35,879 nt of DNA from Patescibacteria group bacterium UBA1400 (GCA_002305125.1 DBQG01000021.1:1-35879), one strand, 5' to 3'; counted from the first letter of the stretch, positions 27,556-35,879 are shown. Notes: generated by a model from the letters alone, not told the origin. Numbers and translations: made by a program.

Positions 27556-28329
27556 ATGATGACTAAACGTCGTAAATTGGTTTTTGAATCCGTATTGTTA
27601 ACCTTTGGTTTCTTAGCAAGTCAACTTGTGGATAGCAGTTACCGTTATTTTGCTATTTTCGGCTTGGGCTTGCTTAGTTACTTTTTAACAGCTTTGATTT
27701 TATGGAAAGATTTAAAGAGGATAGGCTGGTTAACTGTGTTGCCGCCAGCTTTTTTATATGTGGTATCTGCCAGCTTATTTTACTTTCTCTTACCTCAAAA
27801 TATTTTTATTAAGATTATTATTGCCATATTTTTCTGGATCGGTATTTACGCCGTTTTATTAACCCAAAACATCTATAGTATTGCCTCCAGTTTTCAGACA
27901 ATTCAGCTTTTGCGGGCAGCCCAGGCAGTAGGTTTTTTAATGACTTTGGTAACGGCCTTTTTTATTTATAATACGCTTTTTTCTTTTCGGGCCGACGCCT
28001 GGATTAATGGGGTAGTAGTGTTTGTAATTTCTTTTCCCTTAATTATTTCTTCTTTATGGAGCATTGTTTTATCAGATAAAATAACAGGACAATTATTATC
28101 CTATAGTATTATAATCAGTTTGCTGGTAGCTCAAATTGGTTTTATTATTAATTTCTGGCCTTTAACCATTACCACAGCTTCTTTATTTTTAGTTAGTTTT
28201 TTATATGTAGTATTGGGTATAACTCAGAACTTTTTCGGGGGAAAACTATTTAAAAACACCTACAATGAGTATCTTCAAATAGGAGTTATTATTTTTATAA
28301 TAACTTATTTACTGGCCAACTGGCGTTAA
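27556..28329 (+). CDS. Polytopic membrane protein, unknown
   Basis: 257 residues with about eight membrane segments and almost no loops of note. N-terminus basic (MMTKRRK), short charged turns 'LWKDLKRIGW' and 'FRADAWINGV', and a final 'GGKLFKNTYNEYLQIGV' before the last segment. No motif recognised. Starts directly after the yebC stop, so translation is likely coupled, but the two functions have no evident link. Confidence 0.75.
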   Translation: MMTKRRKLVFESVLLTFGFLASQLVDSSYRYFAIFGLGLLSYFLTALILWKDLKRIGWLTVLPPAFLYVVSASLFYFLLPQNIFIKIIIAIFFWIGIYAVLLTQNIYSIASSFQTIQLLRAAQAVGFLMTLVTAFFIYNTLFSFRADAWINGVVVFVISFPLIISSLWSIVLSDKITGQLLSYSIIISLLVAQIGFIINFWPLTITTASLFLVSFLYVVLGITQNFFGGKLFKNTYNEYLQIGVIIFIITYLLANWR

Positions 28330-28719
28330 AAAACAAAAATAAATAATAAAAAAGAAAAACAAACAAAAATAAAAAAATATAAATAAAACATTTTAAAAGG
28401 AAAATTTTTTGGCTTAATATATGGGGAAGAGGGAAGTAGTCAAGTTTTTTTACCTAATTCTTACAAAGAGAGTAGCGTCCTATAATATTTTTATATTTTC
28501 ACAAAAATTTAACTGGTTTTTCACGCTGGCACTAGTTTTTTCAGGGTGCTAAAGACTTACTTATTGTTTTCTTCGGTTGATATAGTTTGATACATATTTG
28601 TGGAAAACTTTCTGTCAAGGGAGAACACCCCTTAAAAGACCAAAAAACAGTATTTTTTATTACTTAATCAAAAATTATAAGGCAAGGATTAAAAAAATAA
28701 AATAATTTTTTACCTGCTA

Positions 28720-28765
28720 CTATTCTCTGAATAAAAGAGGCGAGTCTTTTGGTCTTAGAGAATAG
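28720..28765. repeat. Nested hairpin adjoining the dif-like site
   Basis: CTATTCTCT (28720-28728) pairs with AGAGAATAG (28757-28765); inside, AAAAGA (28733-28738) pairs with TCTTTT (28745-28750). It ends 9 bp before the dif-like site. Confidence 0.6.
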
Positions 28766-28774
28766 GAGTTAATT

Positions 28775-28802
28775 ATGTCGCACAATGTACCTTTTGCGAC
28801 AC
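28775..28802. other. dif: dif-like Xer recombination site
   Basis: Left arm TGTCGCACAA, 6-bp centre TGTACC, right arm TTTTGCGACA (28776-28801). The arms are inverted repeats with one mismatch in ten. The arm-6-arm layout and inner bases (CGCA.AATGTA..TT.TG) match E. coli dif (16 of 28 positions, mostly central). A complete Xer recombinase gene lies 1.4 kb downstream. The high symmetry suits a single recombinase binding both arms. Confidence 0.65.
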
Positions 28803-29570
28803 AAAGCAAGGATTGAGAGAAGAGGAGGTTTTTTTCAAAAAGCCTTTATATTTTTTAAATTCTTACTTAAAACTCTGCAACCTGGAAAGATATTTTTTTA
28901 ATTCTTCCCCTTTTTAAACATGTTGGCAGCTTATTTTTTCTTTGGTTTTGGTTTGGGTTTTTAGCCCCATGGGCCAAAACAGCTTTAAAAAGACTTTGCT
29001 GATTAATTAAGTATTAATTTATAGCAAACCGTACTTATAGTATAAGAACAGGATCTTTTTGCTTTTACTAAAGGTATTAGTTATAGCTTGTGTTTTAAAC
29101 GTGCGTTAGAATTGATTTAGTGAAGTTCACCCCATATAAATAGGGTTAAAAGTTTAAATTTTTAAGAATAACTGCTCAAAACTTATTTATAAACTTAATT
29201 GTATTATTATCAATAGATAAATTCTTAATTCTAAATTATTAAACACTTTTTATTAATAAATAATGTTTTTAAATTACCCTTGGCCCAAGTTAATAAGTTG
29301 TTCTTTAAATGTTTTATGTTTGGCAAAGCCTTAAAGTGGGATTATAATAAAAGATGTTTAGGATGGAAATATCTCAGAAGCCTTTGTATTTGAGCCTTAG
29401 TATTTGATGATTTAGAGTTGGAATTTTATCCTAATATTTTCAGCCTGCTTATTATCGGTCTTTTTTATTTTTGTTTTTATCTTTAACGCACTTTTACAAC
29501 TAAATTAAGTTAATAAGTTTTCCATTTTTAAAACCAAAATAAAAACATCAGTAATTCAATTTTGCGTTTT

Positions 29571-29652
29571 TCCATTTTTAAAATTTAACAATAAAAGCTC
29601 ATTAGAAGATCATTTATGATGTCGCACAATATAAATAAATTTTAAAAATGGA
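29571..29652. repeat. 17-bp inverted repeat enclosing a dif half-site copy
   Basis: TCCATTTTTAAAATTTA at 29571-29587 and its exact reverse complement at 29636-29652. The 48-bp centre contains ATGTCGCACAAT (29619-29630), identical to 12 bp of the dif-like site's left side. A further TTTTCCATTTTTAAAA lies at 29518-29533. Confidence 0.6.
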
Positions 29653-29768
29653 GTAAAAAAGCTTTAAATTAATTTATTAACTTGATTTAAATTTGATCTA
29701 TTTTTAAATAGTTTATATGATTTAAATAATTAGAAAGTTGACAAAAGATATTTTTTAGGAGAAAATTA

Positions 29769-29780
29769 AAGTCGTACAAT
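29769..29780 (+). repeat. Third copy of the dif left-arm motif
   Basis: AAGTCGTACAAT, 10 of 12 bases as in the copies at 28775 and 29619, same orientation. A weaker match (8 of 12) is at 30084-30095. None has a matching right arm. Confidence 0.4.
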
Positions 29781-29937
29781 AAACAATGTTCTCTACCCTA
29801 CCAGGGTTAAGATGAGAATGTTTTAAAAAATTTTAAATTTAAAACTTTTTAAAATTATTGTGGCTGCAACTTTAAAATTTAAATCAATTTTACCCGGCGT
29901 TAATTGAGTTAGCCTTATTAAAAACTACAGGATATAT

Positions 29938-29966
29938 TTATCATATTACTATAGGATATATATAAT
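29938..29966 (+). promoter_or_regulatory. Promoter candidate upstream of the Xer gene
   Basis: TTATCA (29938-29943), 17 nt, TATAAT (29961-29966). It lies in a direct repeat AGGATATAT (29929 and 29953). RNA would have a leader of about 190 nt before the recombinase ATG. Confidence 0.45.
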
Positions 29967-30161
29967 TTTAGGAGTAAACAGGCGGGGGTAAGAAAAATAA
30001 AGAAAAACTTTTACTCGAGAAACAGATATGATTTATGTTGAAAATGTGTATCTAAAATATACTGATATAGTAGTAAAAATTAAAGTTAGTACAATCTTAG
30101 CAGTTAAGTAATTAGACTGATAAGAAAAAAAAGAGAAAACAAGAATAAAAGCCGAATAAAT

Positions 30162-31145
30162 ATGATAAACAAAAATACGAAATTAAATAATAATGCCTCT
30201 GGTTTTAATCGCATTGAATTGGATCGATGGATAGAAGAGTTTTTAGAGTATTTGGAAATAGAAAAGAACTGTTCTCGGTTAACTATCAGAAACTACCGTC
30301 ACTACCTGGAAAGGTTTTCTTATTGGATTAAAGGCTCCTATCCTAAGTTTAAGTTGTGCGACTTAGATCTGAAAATTCTTAAAAAATATAGGGTTTTTCT
30401 GGTCCGTTATATTTCTGAAGACGGAAAAGGTTTAAAACAGGTAACCCAAAATTATCACCTGATTGCTATCCGTTCCTTGCTTAAGTTTTTAACTAAAAGA
30501 GATATAAAGACTTTAGCTCCAGAAAAAATAGAACTTCCTAAAACAGAAAGCCGATCATTGAAGTTTTTAAATACTGAGCAAGTGGAAAGGCTTTTATCCC
30601 AGCCCTCGATTTCAACTATTATTGGACTGCGTAATAAAGCAATTTTAGAAACCTTATTTTCTACTGGTTTAAGAGTTTCTGAGCTGGTTAAGCTTAACCG
30701 GGAGCAGCTGGATTTCAAAAGAAAAGAATTTGGAGTTATAGGTAAAGGAGGTCGGGCCAGAGTGGTATTTCTATCTACCAGGGCCTGTAAATGGTTAAAA
30801 GAGTATCTTGATAAAAGGGAGGATAATTTTAAGCCTCTGTTTGTTCGCTATTCAGGTAAAAATCAAAAAGATGATGATGGAGAAAAAATGAGATTATCTG
30901 CCCGGACAGTGCAGCGGATTGTTAAAAAATATGTTAAAAGAGCTAAGTTGCCGGTTGCTGCTACTACTCACACCTTAAGGCACTCTTTTGCCACGGATCT
31001 CTTATCTCATGGAGCAGACCTGAGAAGTGTTCAGGATCTTTTGGGACATAAGAATATTGCTACGACCCAGATCTATACCCATGTGACAAATGCCCAGTTA
31101 AGACAGGTTCATGAAAAGTTCCATTCCGGTAATAAAAAGGATTAA
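30162..31145 (+). CDS. xerD: Xer-type tyrosine recombinase
   Basis: 327 residues. N-terminal SAM-like core-binding domain (about 20-115, 'FLEYLEIEKNCSRLTIRNYR') and catalytic domain (about 135-320). All six catalytic residues are present: R171 ('GLRVSEL'), K195 ('GKGGRAR'), H270 and R273 ('HTLRHSFATDLL'), H296 ('LLGHKNI') and Y305 ('TQIYTHV'). 'LSHGADLRSVQDLLGHKNI' is typical of XerC/XerD, which resolve chromosome dimers at dif. Whether this is XerC, XerD or a lone Xer cannot be decided here. It has no Shine-Dalgarno and lies next to the dif-like site. Confidence 0.93.
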   Translation: MINKNTKLNNNASGFNRIELDRWIEEFLEYLEIEKNCSRLTIRNYRHYLERFSYWIKGSYPKFKLCDLDLKILKKYRVFLVRYISEDGKGLKQVTQNYHLIAIRSLLKFLTKRDIKTLAPEKIELPKTESRSLKFLNTEQVERLLSQPSISTIIGLRNKAILETLFSTGLRVSELVKLNREQLDFKRKEFGVIGKGGRARVVFLSTRACKWLKEYLDKREDNFKPLFVRYSGKNQKDDDGEKMRLSARTVQRIVKKYVKRAKLPVAATTHTLRHSFATDLLSHGADLRSVQDLLGHKNIATTQIYTHVTNAQLRQVHEKFHSGNKKD

Positions 31146-31239
31146 CCTTTCTTAAAAGAGATAAAATTTAGTTTTAAAGCTAAGGTAAAAATTAACAAAG
31201 ACAGTAAAGATTGAATAGCTGTTTTTTTCTACTTTTTAT

Positions 31240-32013
31240 TTAATCCCCAAGATGTTTTTTAAACCAGGAGATGGCTAATTTGTACATTTTGCTGCGGACC
31301 GGTCTTAGTCCATGATCGGCATTTTTCAGAACTATCTTTTTCTTTTCTGTTTTAATATGTTTAAAATAATTTTCCATCTCTTTTGTTGGTACTGTTTCAT
31401 CTTTTTCTCCATGAATTAACATGATAGGGCAAGAAAAATGTCCTATTCTCATCGATAAATTATTATACTTTTCAAGATCCTGCCAAAAACCAGGATTCAT
31501 CTTTATTTTTTCTCCGGTGGCCTTCATTATCTTAAGAGATATTCCTTTGGGATTGTAGGTTTGGAAAATCTTTTTCATTATTTTTTTAGGTTGGGAAATA
31601 GAGCCTGTTAGTATTAGGCAGTCTACTTTTGGAGCCAGGGCAACAGTTACTGCAGTGCCAAAGCTTTGAGCTTGAATACCAATTTTATTTTTATTAACCT
31701 GGGGATCTTTTTTAATAAAAGCCAGGATGCTTTTAAGGTCGTCTGCCAGTTTTGTTAATGAGGTATGAGTATAATCTCCCCCGCTCTCTCCCCTACCTGA
31801 AAAATCAAAGTAAAAAACAAGAAAGTTATGCTTGGTTAAGGCTTGAGCCAAATCAGTAAACATTCCTCCCTCCTCTTTAGTGACACCAAAGCCATGAACC
31901 AAAATAATAGCAGGATAGGAGATGTCTTTTTTAAAGGGAGAAAGTTTTCTGCCAACAAGCTTTTCGTTTTGCTTGTTGTAGGTAAAAACTATTTTTTCGG
32001 TTACCCCCGTCAT
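31240..32013 (-). CDS. Alpha/beta hydrolase (dienelactone hydrolase/esterase-like)
   Basis: 257 residues. Oxyanion motif 'ILVHGFGVTKEEGG' (38-50), nucleophile S117 in 'IQAQSFGTAV', acid D205 in 'GEKDETVP' and H234 in 'NADHGL' give a full triad. No signal peptide, so cytoplasmic. Substrate unknown; the family contains esterases and peptidases. The ATG overlaps the gyrA stop as ATGA, so it is translated with gyrase; the link may be only operon convenience. Confidence 0.88.
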   Translation of the reverse strand: MTGVTEKIVFTYNKQNEKLVGRKLSPFKKDISYPAIILVHGFGVTKEEGGMFTDLAQALTKHNFLVFYFDFSGRGESGGDYTHTSLTKLADDLKSILAFIKKDPQVNKNKIGIQAQSFGTAVTVALAPKVDCLILTGSISQPKKIMKKIFQTYNPKGISLKIMKATGEKIKMNPGFWQDLEKYNNLSMRIGHFSCPIMLIHGEKDETVPTKEMENYFKHIKTEKKKIVLKNADHGLRPVRSKMYKLAISWFKKHLGD

Positions 32014-34634
32014 TTAGTTTCTAAATTTTCTTCTTGTTTTTCTTTTTTAAGATAGGTAACGCTGGCTACATTGTCGCCTTTATTGGCAAATCTCATCAGG
32101 ATAACTCCCTGAGTATTGCGGCCAAGTCTGGGAATGTTTTTTAAAGGCAGTTTAATTACCTGTGCTTTTCTGGAGGTAATAACGATCTGATCAACTTTTT
32201 GGGTAACGACAAGTGCTTCTGTTAATTTTCCTGTTTTGTCCGTAACATTAGCTACTTTAACGCCTACTCCGCCTCTTTTTTGTAACGGAAACTGTTTAAC
32301 TGGGGTTCTTTTGCCCAGTCCCTTATCCATTACCACTAAAAGATCTCTAAAATAACTTCTTCTTTTATCTTTTTGTTCCTGAGGGGTAGAGGGATAGGTC
32401 TCTGCTGAAACGACAAAGTCATCACCTTTAAGCCTGATGCCTTTCATTCCTGAGGTAGCTCTTCCCATTGGCCTGACATCTTTCTCAGAAAACTTAATGG
32501 CCTTGCCATTATAGGTTACCAGCATTATTAAACCATCACCGCTTGTAGGTGTAACTTCTATTAATTTGTCATCACCTTTAAGTCTGATGGCAATAATTCC
32601 GTTAATTCTTATGTTTTCAAATTTTGAAATTGCTGTTTTTTTAACCCGGCCTTTTTTGGTAGCCATGAACAAAAAGCTTTTGTGGTTGTTTTTGGGGAGT
32701 CTTAATACCGCTTGAACTTTTTCCCCTTGGTCAATGTTGATTAAATTTATAACTGCCTGGCCCTTGCTCTGTCTTGAGGTTTCAGGGATATCATAAGCTT
32801 TAATAGTAAAAACTCTTCCTTTGTCAGTAAAAAAGTAAATATCATCATGAGTGCTGGCAGACATGATTTGTTCAATTTCATCTTCTTCTTTAGTAGTCAT
32901 GCCTTTTACCCCTTTGCCTCCCCTTCTCTGAATTCTGTAGCTTGTAGTACAAAGTCTTTTTACGTAGCCTGTTTTTGTTAAAGTTATAAGGCAATCTTTT
33001 TTAGGAACCAGGTCTTCTTCGCTGATCTTTTCCAAGGCTTTTTTAAAGACTTTAGTTTTTCTTTCATCACCATATTGTTTTTTCAGGTAATCAAACTCTT
33101 CAATAATAACCTTAAGTACTTTTTTAGGGTGGGTTAAAAGATCAACCAAGTAGGCGATGGTTTCCTGAATTAGTTTATACTCGTCTTCTATTTTCTGTCT
33201 TTCCAGGGCTGCAAGTCTTCGCAGCTGCATGTCAAGAATAGCAACTGATTGTTTTTCGCTTAGGGCAAACTTTTTCATTAAATTATCTTTAGCCACATCA
33301 GCATCTTTGGAGTTTCTGATGGTGGCGATTACTTCATCAAGGTGATCAAGGGCAATCTTTAAACCTTCCAAGATGTGAGCTCTTTCTCTTGCTGCTGTCA
33401 GCTCAAACTGGCTTCTTTTTACTACAACCAGCTGCCTGTGTTTAACAAATTCAGTTAAAATAGTTTTTAAATTAACAAGTTGAGGAACTCCATTAACCAA
33501 AGCAACCATATTGGCAGGAAATGAAGTTTGCATATAGGTGTGTTTGTAGAGGTTGTTTAAAACCGCTTTGGGCCGGCTGTCTTTTTTAAGTTCAACAACG
33601 ACTTGCATGCCGCGCCTGTCTGACTCGTCTCTTAAATTAGAGATGCCTTTAATCTTTTTGTCTTTAACAAGTTCAGCAATTTTTTGAATCAGCCTGGCTT
33701 TATTGACCTGGTAAGGAAGTTCGTTAATAACAATTCTATATTTACCTCCCTTATCTTCCTGAATTGAAGCCTTAGCCCTAACAATAATCTTGCCTTTTCC
33801 TCCTGCATAAACTTCTCTTATCTCGTTCCAGTTGTAAATCTCTCCTCCGGTGGGAAAGTCAGGACCTTTTATATGTTCAAGTAGGTCGTCAAGGCTGGTT
33901 TCTGATTCAAAATCTCCGGTTAAAATTTTAGGGTCAATTTCATCAGGCTGCTGGCCGGTAAAATCTTCTTTTAGCTCAACTTTACCTTGTTCAATTAAAA
34001 GTTTTAAGGCATCAATAACTTCATTTAAATTATGGGGAGGAATTTTAGTAGCCATACCAACGGCAATACCGTCTGCTCCCATCAGCAAAAGGTTGGGCAT
34101 TTTAGCTGGGAGGAAAACTGGTTCTTGTAATGAGGAGTCAAAGTTGTCGACAAAGTCAACCGTATTTTTATTAATATCATAAAGCATTTCTTGAGAAATT
34201 TTGTCCATTCTGACCTCTGTATACCTCATGGCGGCCGGAGGATCACCGTCAACAGAACCAAAGTTACCATGACCGTCAATTAAGGTATAGCGAAGGGAGA
34301 AGTCTTGAGCCATTCTTACAAGGGTGTCATAAATGGCCATATCGCCATGGGGATGGTACTTACCCATGGTTTCTCCTACTACTTTGGCTGACTTTGTATA
34401 TCTTGAGCTATGTCCTAGTCCCATATGATGCATAGCATAAAGAATTCTTCTTTGAACCGGTTTTAGGCCATCTCTTATGTCAGGTAAAGCTCTGGAAACA
34501 ATTACGCTCATTGCATAATCAAGGTAGGATTTTTTCATTTCCTCTGTTAAGCCAGTTTCAATGATCTTTCCCACACCTTTTTCGTGGCTGACTTGGCCGA
34601 GTGAATTGTTATTGTTATTTTTTTCTTCTGTCAT
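32010..34634 (-). CDS. gyrA: DNA gyrase subunit A
   Basis: 874 residues, normal length. 'SYLDYAMSVIVSRALPDIRD' at the N-terminus, winged-helix active site with catalytic Y138 ('AAMRYTE'), and a C-terminal beta-pinwheel with the GyrA box QRRGGKG at 569-575, which separates gyrase from topoisomerase IV. The quinolone region reads 'HPHGDMAIYDT': M99 stands at the position of E. coli Ser83, while D103 keeps Asp87. Second-last gene of gyrB-ppaC-gyrA-hydrolase. Confidence 0.98.
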   Translation of the reverse strand: MTEEKNNNNNSLGQVSHEKGVGKIIETGLTEEMKKSYLDYAMSVIVSRALPDIRDGLKPVQRRILYAMHHMGLGHSSRYTKSAKVVGETMGKYHPHGDMAIYDTLVRMAQDFSLRYTLIDGHGNFGSVDGDPPAAMRYTEVRMDKISQEMLYDINKNTVDFVDNFDSSLQEPVFLPAKMPNLLLMGADGIAVGMATKIPPHNLNEVIDALKLLIEQGKVELKEDFTGQQPDEIDPKILTGDFESETSLDDLLEHIKGPDFPTGGEIYNWNEIREVYAGGKGKIIVRAKASIQEDKGGKYRIVINELPYQVNKARLIQKIAELVKDKKIKGISNLRDESDRRGMQVVVELKKDSRPKAVLNNLYKHTYMQTSFPANMVALVNGVPQLVNLKTILTEFVKHRQLVVVKRSQFELTAARERAHILEGLKIALDHLDEVIATIRNSKDADVAKDNLMKKFALSEKQSVAILDMQLRRLAALERQKIEDEYKLIQETIAYLVDLLTHPKKVLKVIIEEFDYLKKQYGDERKTKVFKKALEKISEEDLVPKKDCLITLTKTGYVKRLCTTSYRIQRRGGKGVKGMTTKEEDEIEQIMSASTHDDIYFFTDKGRVFTIKAYDIPETSRQSKGQAVINLINIDQGEKVQAVLRLPKNNHKSFLFMATKKGRVKKTAISKFENIRINGIIAIRLKGDDKLIEVTPTSGDGLIMLVTYNGKAIKFSEKDVRPMGRATSGMKGIRLKGDDFVVSAETYPSTPQEQKDKRRSYFRDLLVVMDKGLGKRTPVKQFPLQKRGGVGVKVANVTDKTGKLTEALVVTQKVDQIVITSRKAQVIKLPLKNIPRLGRNTQGVILMRFANKGDNVASVTYLKKEKQEENLETK

Positions 34635-34660
34635 ATTATGAATTAATTAAAAATCATGAA

Positions 34661-35599
34661 TTAAACAGCTTTTTCTAAAGCCGGGGCAATCTCTTTTTTT
34701 CTGGAAATAAGAGAGCCGATATCATAAACTCCTGTTTTAACTGGTTTAAGTTTGGGAAAAGCTTTTTTAATAACCTCTTCATCCTGGGCAAGAACAAGAA
34801 TTTTGGTATTTATTTTTAAAATATCTGTAATCATAGATATAGCCAGGTTAAGCTTCATTTCTTTTTTCACTTCTTTTAGTTTTTCTAAAAGTTGAGAAGA
34901 ATCTTTTAACAGTTCTTCCTGGTTAACTGTTTCTATCTGATTAACCATAACTTTTTTACTGCCAAACTCATAAACCTTATAATCTTTAGTTAAAATTTGT
35001 TTTAAACTTAAGCCTGTTAGACTTGATTTGGCAGCAAAGATTTCATAAATAAGTTTATCAATACTGCTTACTTTAGCAATTTTATTTAATTTTCCAAGTT
35101 GTTTTTTGTCCTGATCAGTTGTAGTTGGTGATTTAAGTCCGCTAGTATCAGAAAGAATGGCTGAAATCATCAGCCCTGCCAATTTTTTACTGGGTTTTAC
35201 CTGATGTTGATTCATAAGCCAGGCAATAAGGGTGGTAGTTGATCCCCAGGGCTTGATAGTTATAAAAATAGGTACAGGCAGATTTAAAAGAACTTTGTGA
35301 TGGTCAAAAATATCGGTTATCATGTCGTTTTTTATTTCGCTAAGTCTTTGCACTTCTTCGTTGTGGTCAACCAACACAAACCTGTCGGTTGGTTTAATTT
35401 GACCGCCTGTAATTACTTGCGGCAGATTAATATCAAACTTGGCAAACATGGTTTTTGTTTCAAAATTTGCTTTGTCTGCCAGAAAGGCTCTGGCCTCTTT
35501 TCTTTCAAAACAGGGCATTTTTTGAAATAAAAACTGCAAAGAAACTGCTGCTACCGCAGAGTCTAAATCCGGTTTGACATGTCCAACGATATAATGCAT
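34661..35599 (-). CDS. ppaC: Manganese-dependent inorganic pyrophosphatase (family II)
   Basis: 312 residues. DHH-family motifs: 'GHVKPDLDSAVAAVS' (H7, D11, D13 metal ligands), 'FVLVDHNE', 'DIFDHHKV' and a C-terminal DHHA2 domain ('SQLLEKLKEVKKEMKLN'). It hydrolyses pyrophosphate made by DNA and RNA synthesis. Its place between gyrB and gyrA is unusual; the spacing (28 and 26 bp) suggests one operon. Confidence 0.95.
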   Translation of the reverse strand: MHYIVGHVKPDLDSAVAAVSLQFLFQKMPCFERKEARAFLADKANFETKTMFAKFDINLPQVITGGQIKPTDRFVLVDHNEEVQRLSEIKNDMITDIFDHHKVLLNLPVPIFITIKPWGSTTTLIAWLMNQHQVKPSKKLAGLMISAILSDTSGLKSPTTTDQDKKQLGKLNKIAKVSSIDKLIYEIFAAKSSLTGLSLKQILTKDYKVYEFGSKKVMVNQIETVNQEELLKDSSQLLEKLKEVKKEMKLNLAISMITDILKINTKILVLAQDEEVIKKAFPKLKPVKTGVYDIGSLISRKKEIAPALEKAV

Positions 35600-35627
35600 T
35601 TTTATTACTTTAAATATTTAAATTAAC

Positions 35628-35879
35628 CTAAATATCCAGGTTGGCCATTTTAGCATGAGCCTGGATAAACTTACGTCTGGGAGGAACCTCTTGACCCATT
35701 AACATATTAAAGGTTTGATCAGCTTTGCCCCCATCTTCTACAGTAACTTTTTTAAGAATTCTGTTTTGCGGATCCATGGTAGTTTCCCAAAGCTGTTCAG
35801 GATTCATTTCGCCCAAACCCTTGTATCTTTGCATTTGCACGTTTTTATCTTTAAATTTAGTTAAAAGTTCTTTTCTCTG
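35628..35879 (-). CDS. gyrB: DNA gyrase subunit B, C-terminal end only
   Basis: The last 83 codons and the stop lie in the window; the rest is beyond its end. 'MQRYKGLGEMNPEQLWETTM' and 'GGKADQTFNMLMGQEVPPRR' are the conserved end of the TOPRIM/C-terminal region of GyrB/ParE, ending '..KMANLDI'. The pairing with gyrA supports GyrB. Confidence 0.95.
   Translation of the reverse strand, partial: QRKELLTKFKDKNVQMQRYKGLGEMNPEQLWETTMDPQNRILKKVTVEDGGKADQTFNMLMGQEVPPRRKFIQAHAKMANLDI

Larger units (their letters stand above)
28330..30161. other. 1.8 kb AT-rich gene desert with a dif-like site
   Basis: No supported gene in any frame; only chance ORFs shorter than 45 codons. It contains an A-rich tract (28330-28390), a TATAAT at 28481-28486, a structured hairpin next to a dif-like site (28720-28802), a hairpin GTTTTGG/CCAAAAC (28945-28980), a palindrome CTTATA-G-TATAAG (29034-29046), AAGTTAATAAGTT twice (29287-29299, 29507-29519), copies of the dif left arm, a 17-bp inverted repeat (29571-29652) and a promoter (29938-29966). 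No rRNA, tmRNA, RNase P or CRISPR was seen. Confidence 0.7.

Noticed and set aside
28421..28552. 43-codon ORF in the gene desert (starts MGKREVVKFF, ends VFSGC)
   Set aside because: No Shine-Dalgarno and a -10-like TTAATAT overlaps its start; a run of this length is expected by chance in 1.8 kb over six frames.
28599..28607. DnaA-box-like TGTGGAAAA, suggesting an origin
   Set aside because: Single imperfect copy, no cluster of boxes, no dnaA or dnaN nearby; the dif-like site and convergent genes fit a terminus better.
30028..30111. 27-codon ORF before the Xer gene (starts MIYVENVYLK)
   Set aside because: No ribosome-binding site and no promoter at leaderless distance; AT-rich chance ORF.
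1..35879. UGA recoding as glycine
   Set aside because: UGA ends ychF, the ABC ATPase, gyrA and others at the expected family lengths.
1..35879. CRISPR array, rRNA genes, insertion sequences
   Set aside because: No regularly spaced repeats, no rRNA-like conserved blocks and no transposase found on reading both strands.

Overview
The window looks like chromosomal DNA of a Candidate Phyla Radiation (Patescibacteria) bacterium, possibly near Microgenomates. This is inferred from gene content: AT-rich, compact genes; many small membrane or TPR proteins with no clear relatives; exported proteins with Ser/Pro-rich tails; almost no biosynthesis genes; and 'lone' informational genes in unusual forms, namely an RF1 without its first domain, a shortened bL9 and a degenerate metallo-beta-lactamase fold beside DnaB. 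UGA is used as a normal stop (e.g. ychF, gyrA), so this is not the UGA=Gly code of Gracilibacteria/Absconditabacteria.

Layout. 1-1181 (-): a truncated membrane protein and a P19-like iron/copper-binding domain protein. 1406-11752 (+): a 27-codon small protein with a near-perfect extended Shine-Dalgarno; a C39-like peptidase with TPRs; a YdjM-type hydrolase; an ABC exporter pair; an orphan gene; ychF; the rpsF-ssb-rpsR operon with a conserved-looking orphan and a CtpA-type protease; then rplI and an HtrA protease. 11802-18386 (-): a cluster of exported proteins (18386-16667), a histidine-type attenuated operon (leader peptide, DapF-like enzyme, hisS, perhaps an EamA transporter), and rpmE-prfA. 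18646-31145 (+, with minus-strand genes at 20531, 21304 and 26026): degenerate MBL protein and dnaB; efp; the lipoprotein set lgt-traR/dksA-lspA; a lytic transglycosylase; an RluA-type synthase and an LCP-like protein; yebC; a membrane protein; a 1.8 kb AT-rich gene desert with a dif-like site; and a Xer recombinase. 31240-35879 (-): gyrB(partial)-ppaC-gyrA-hydrolase.

Main result. Upstream of the DapF-like gene and hisS (minus strand, 16131-16271) there is a complete textbook attenuator: an extended -10 promoter, a 23-residue leader peptide with three consecutive His codons, three mutually exclusive pairings, and a terminator with a U-tract. It predicts that a shortage of charged tRNA-His switches on HisRS and the epimerase-like enzyme, in a stretch with no histidine biosynthesis genes. 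The leader appears to be leaderless-translated.

Other points. A near-symmetric 26-28 bp dif-like site (28775-28802) lies 1.4 kb from a complete Xer recombinase, where most + genes on the left meet - genes on the right; this is what a replication terminus would look like. Many first-in-operon genes start 6-10 nt after a good -10 box and have no Shine-Dalgarno, so leaderless mRNAs seem common, while internal genes and the ribosomal operons keep Shine-Dalgarno sequences. All functional calls were made by reading motifs; no database search was run.
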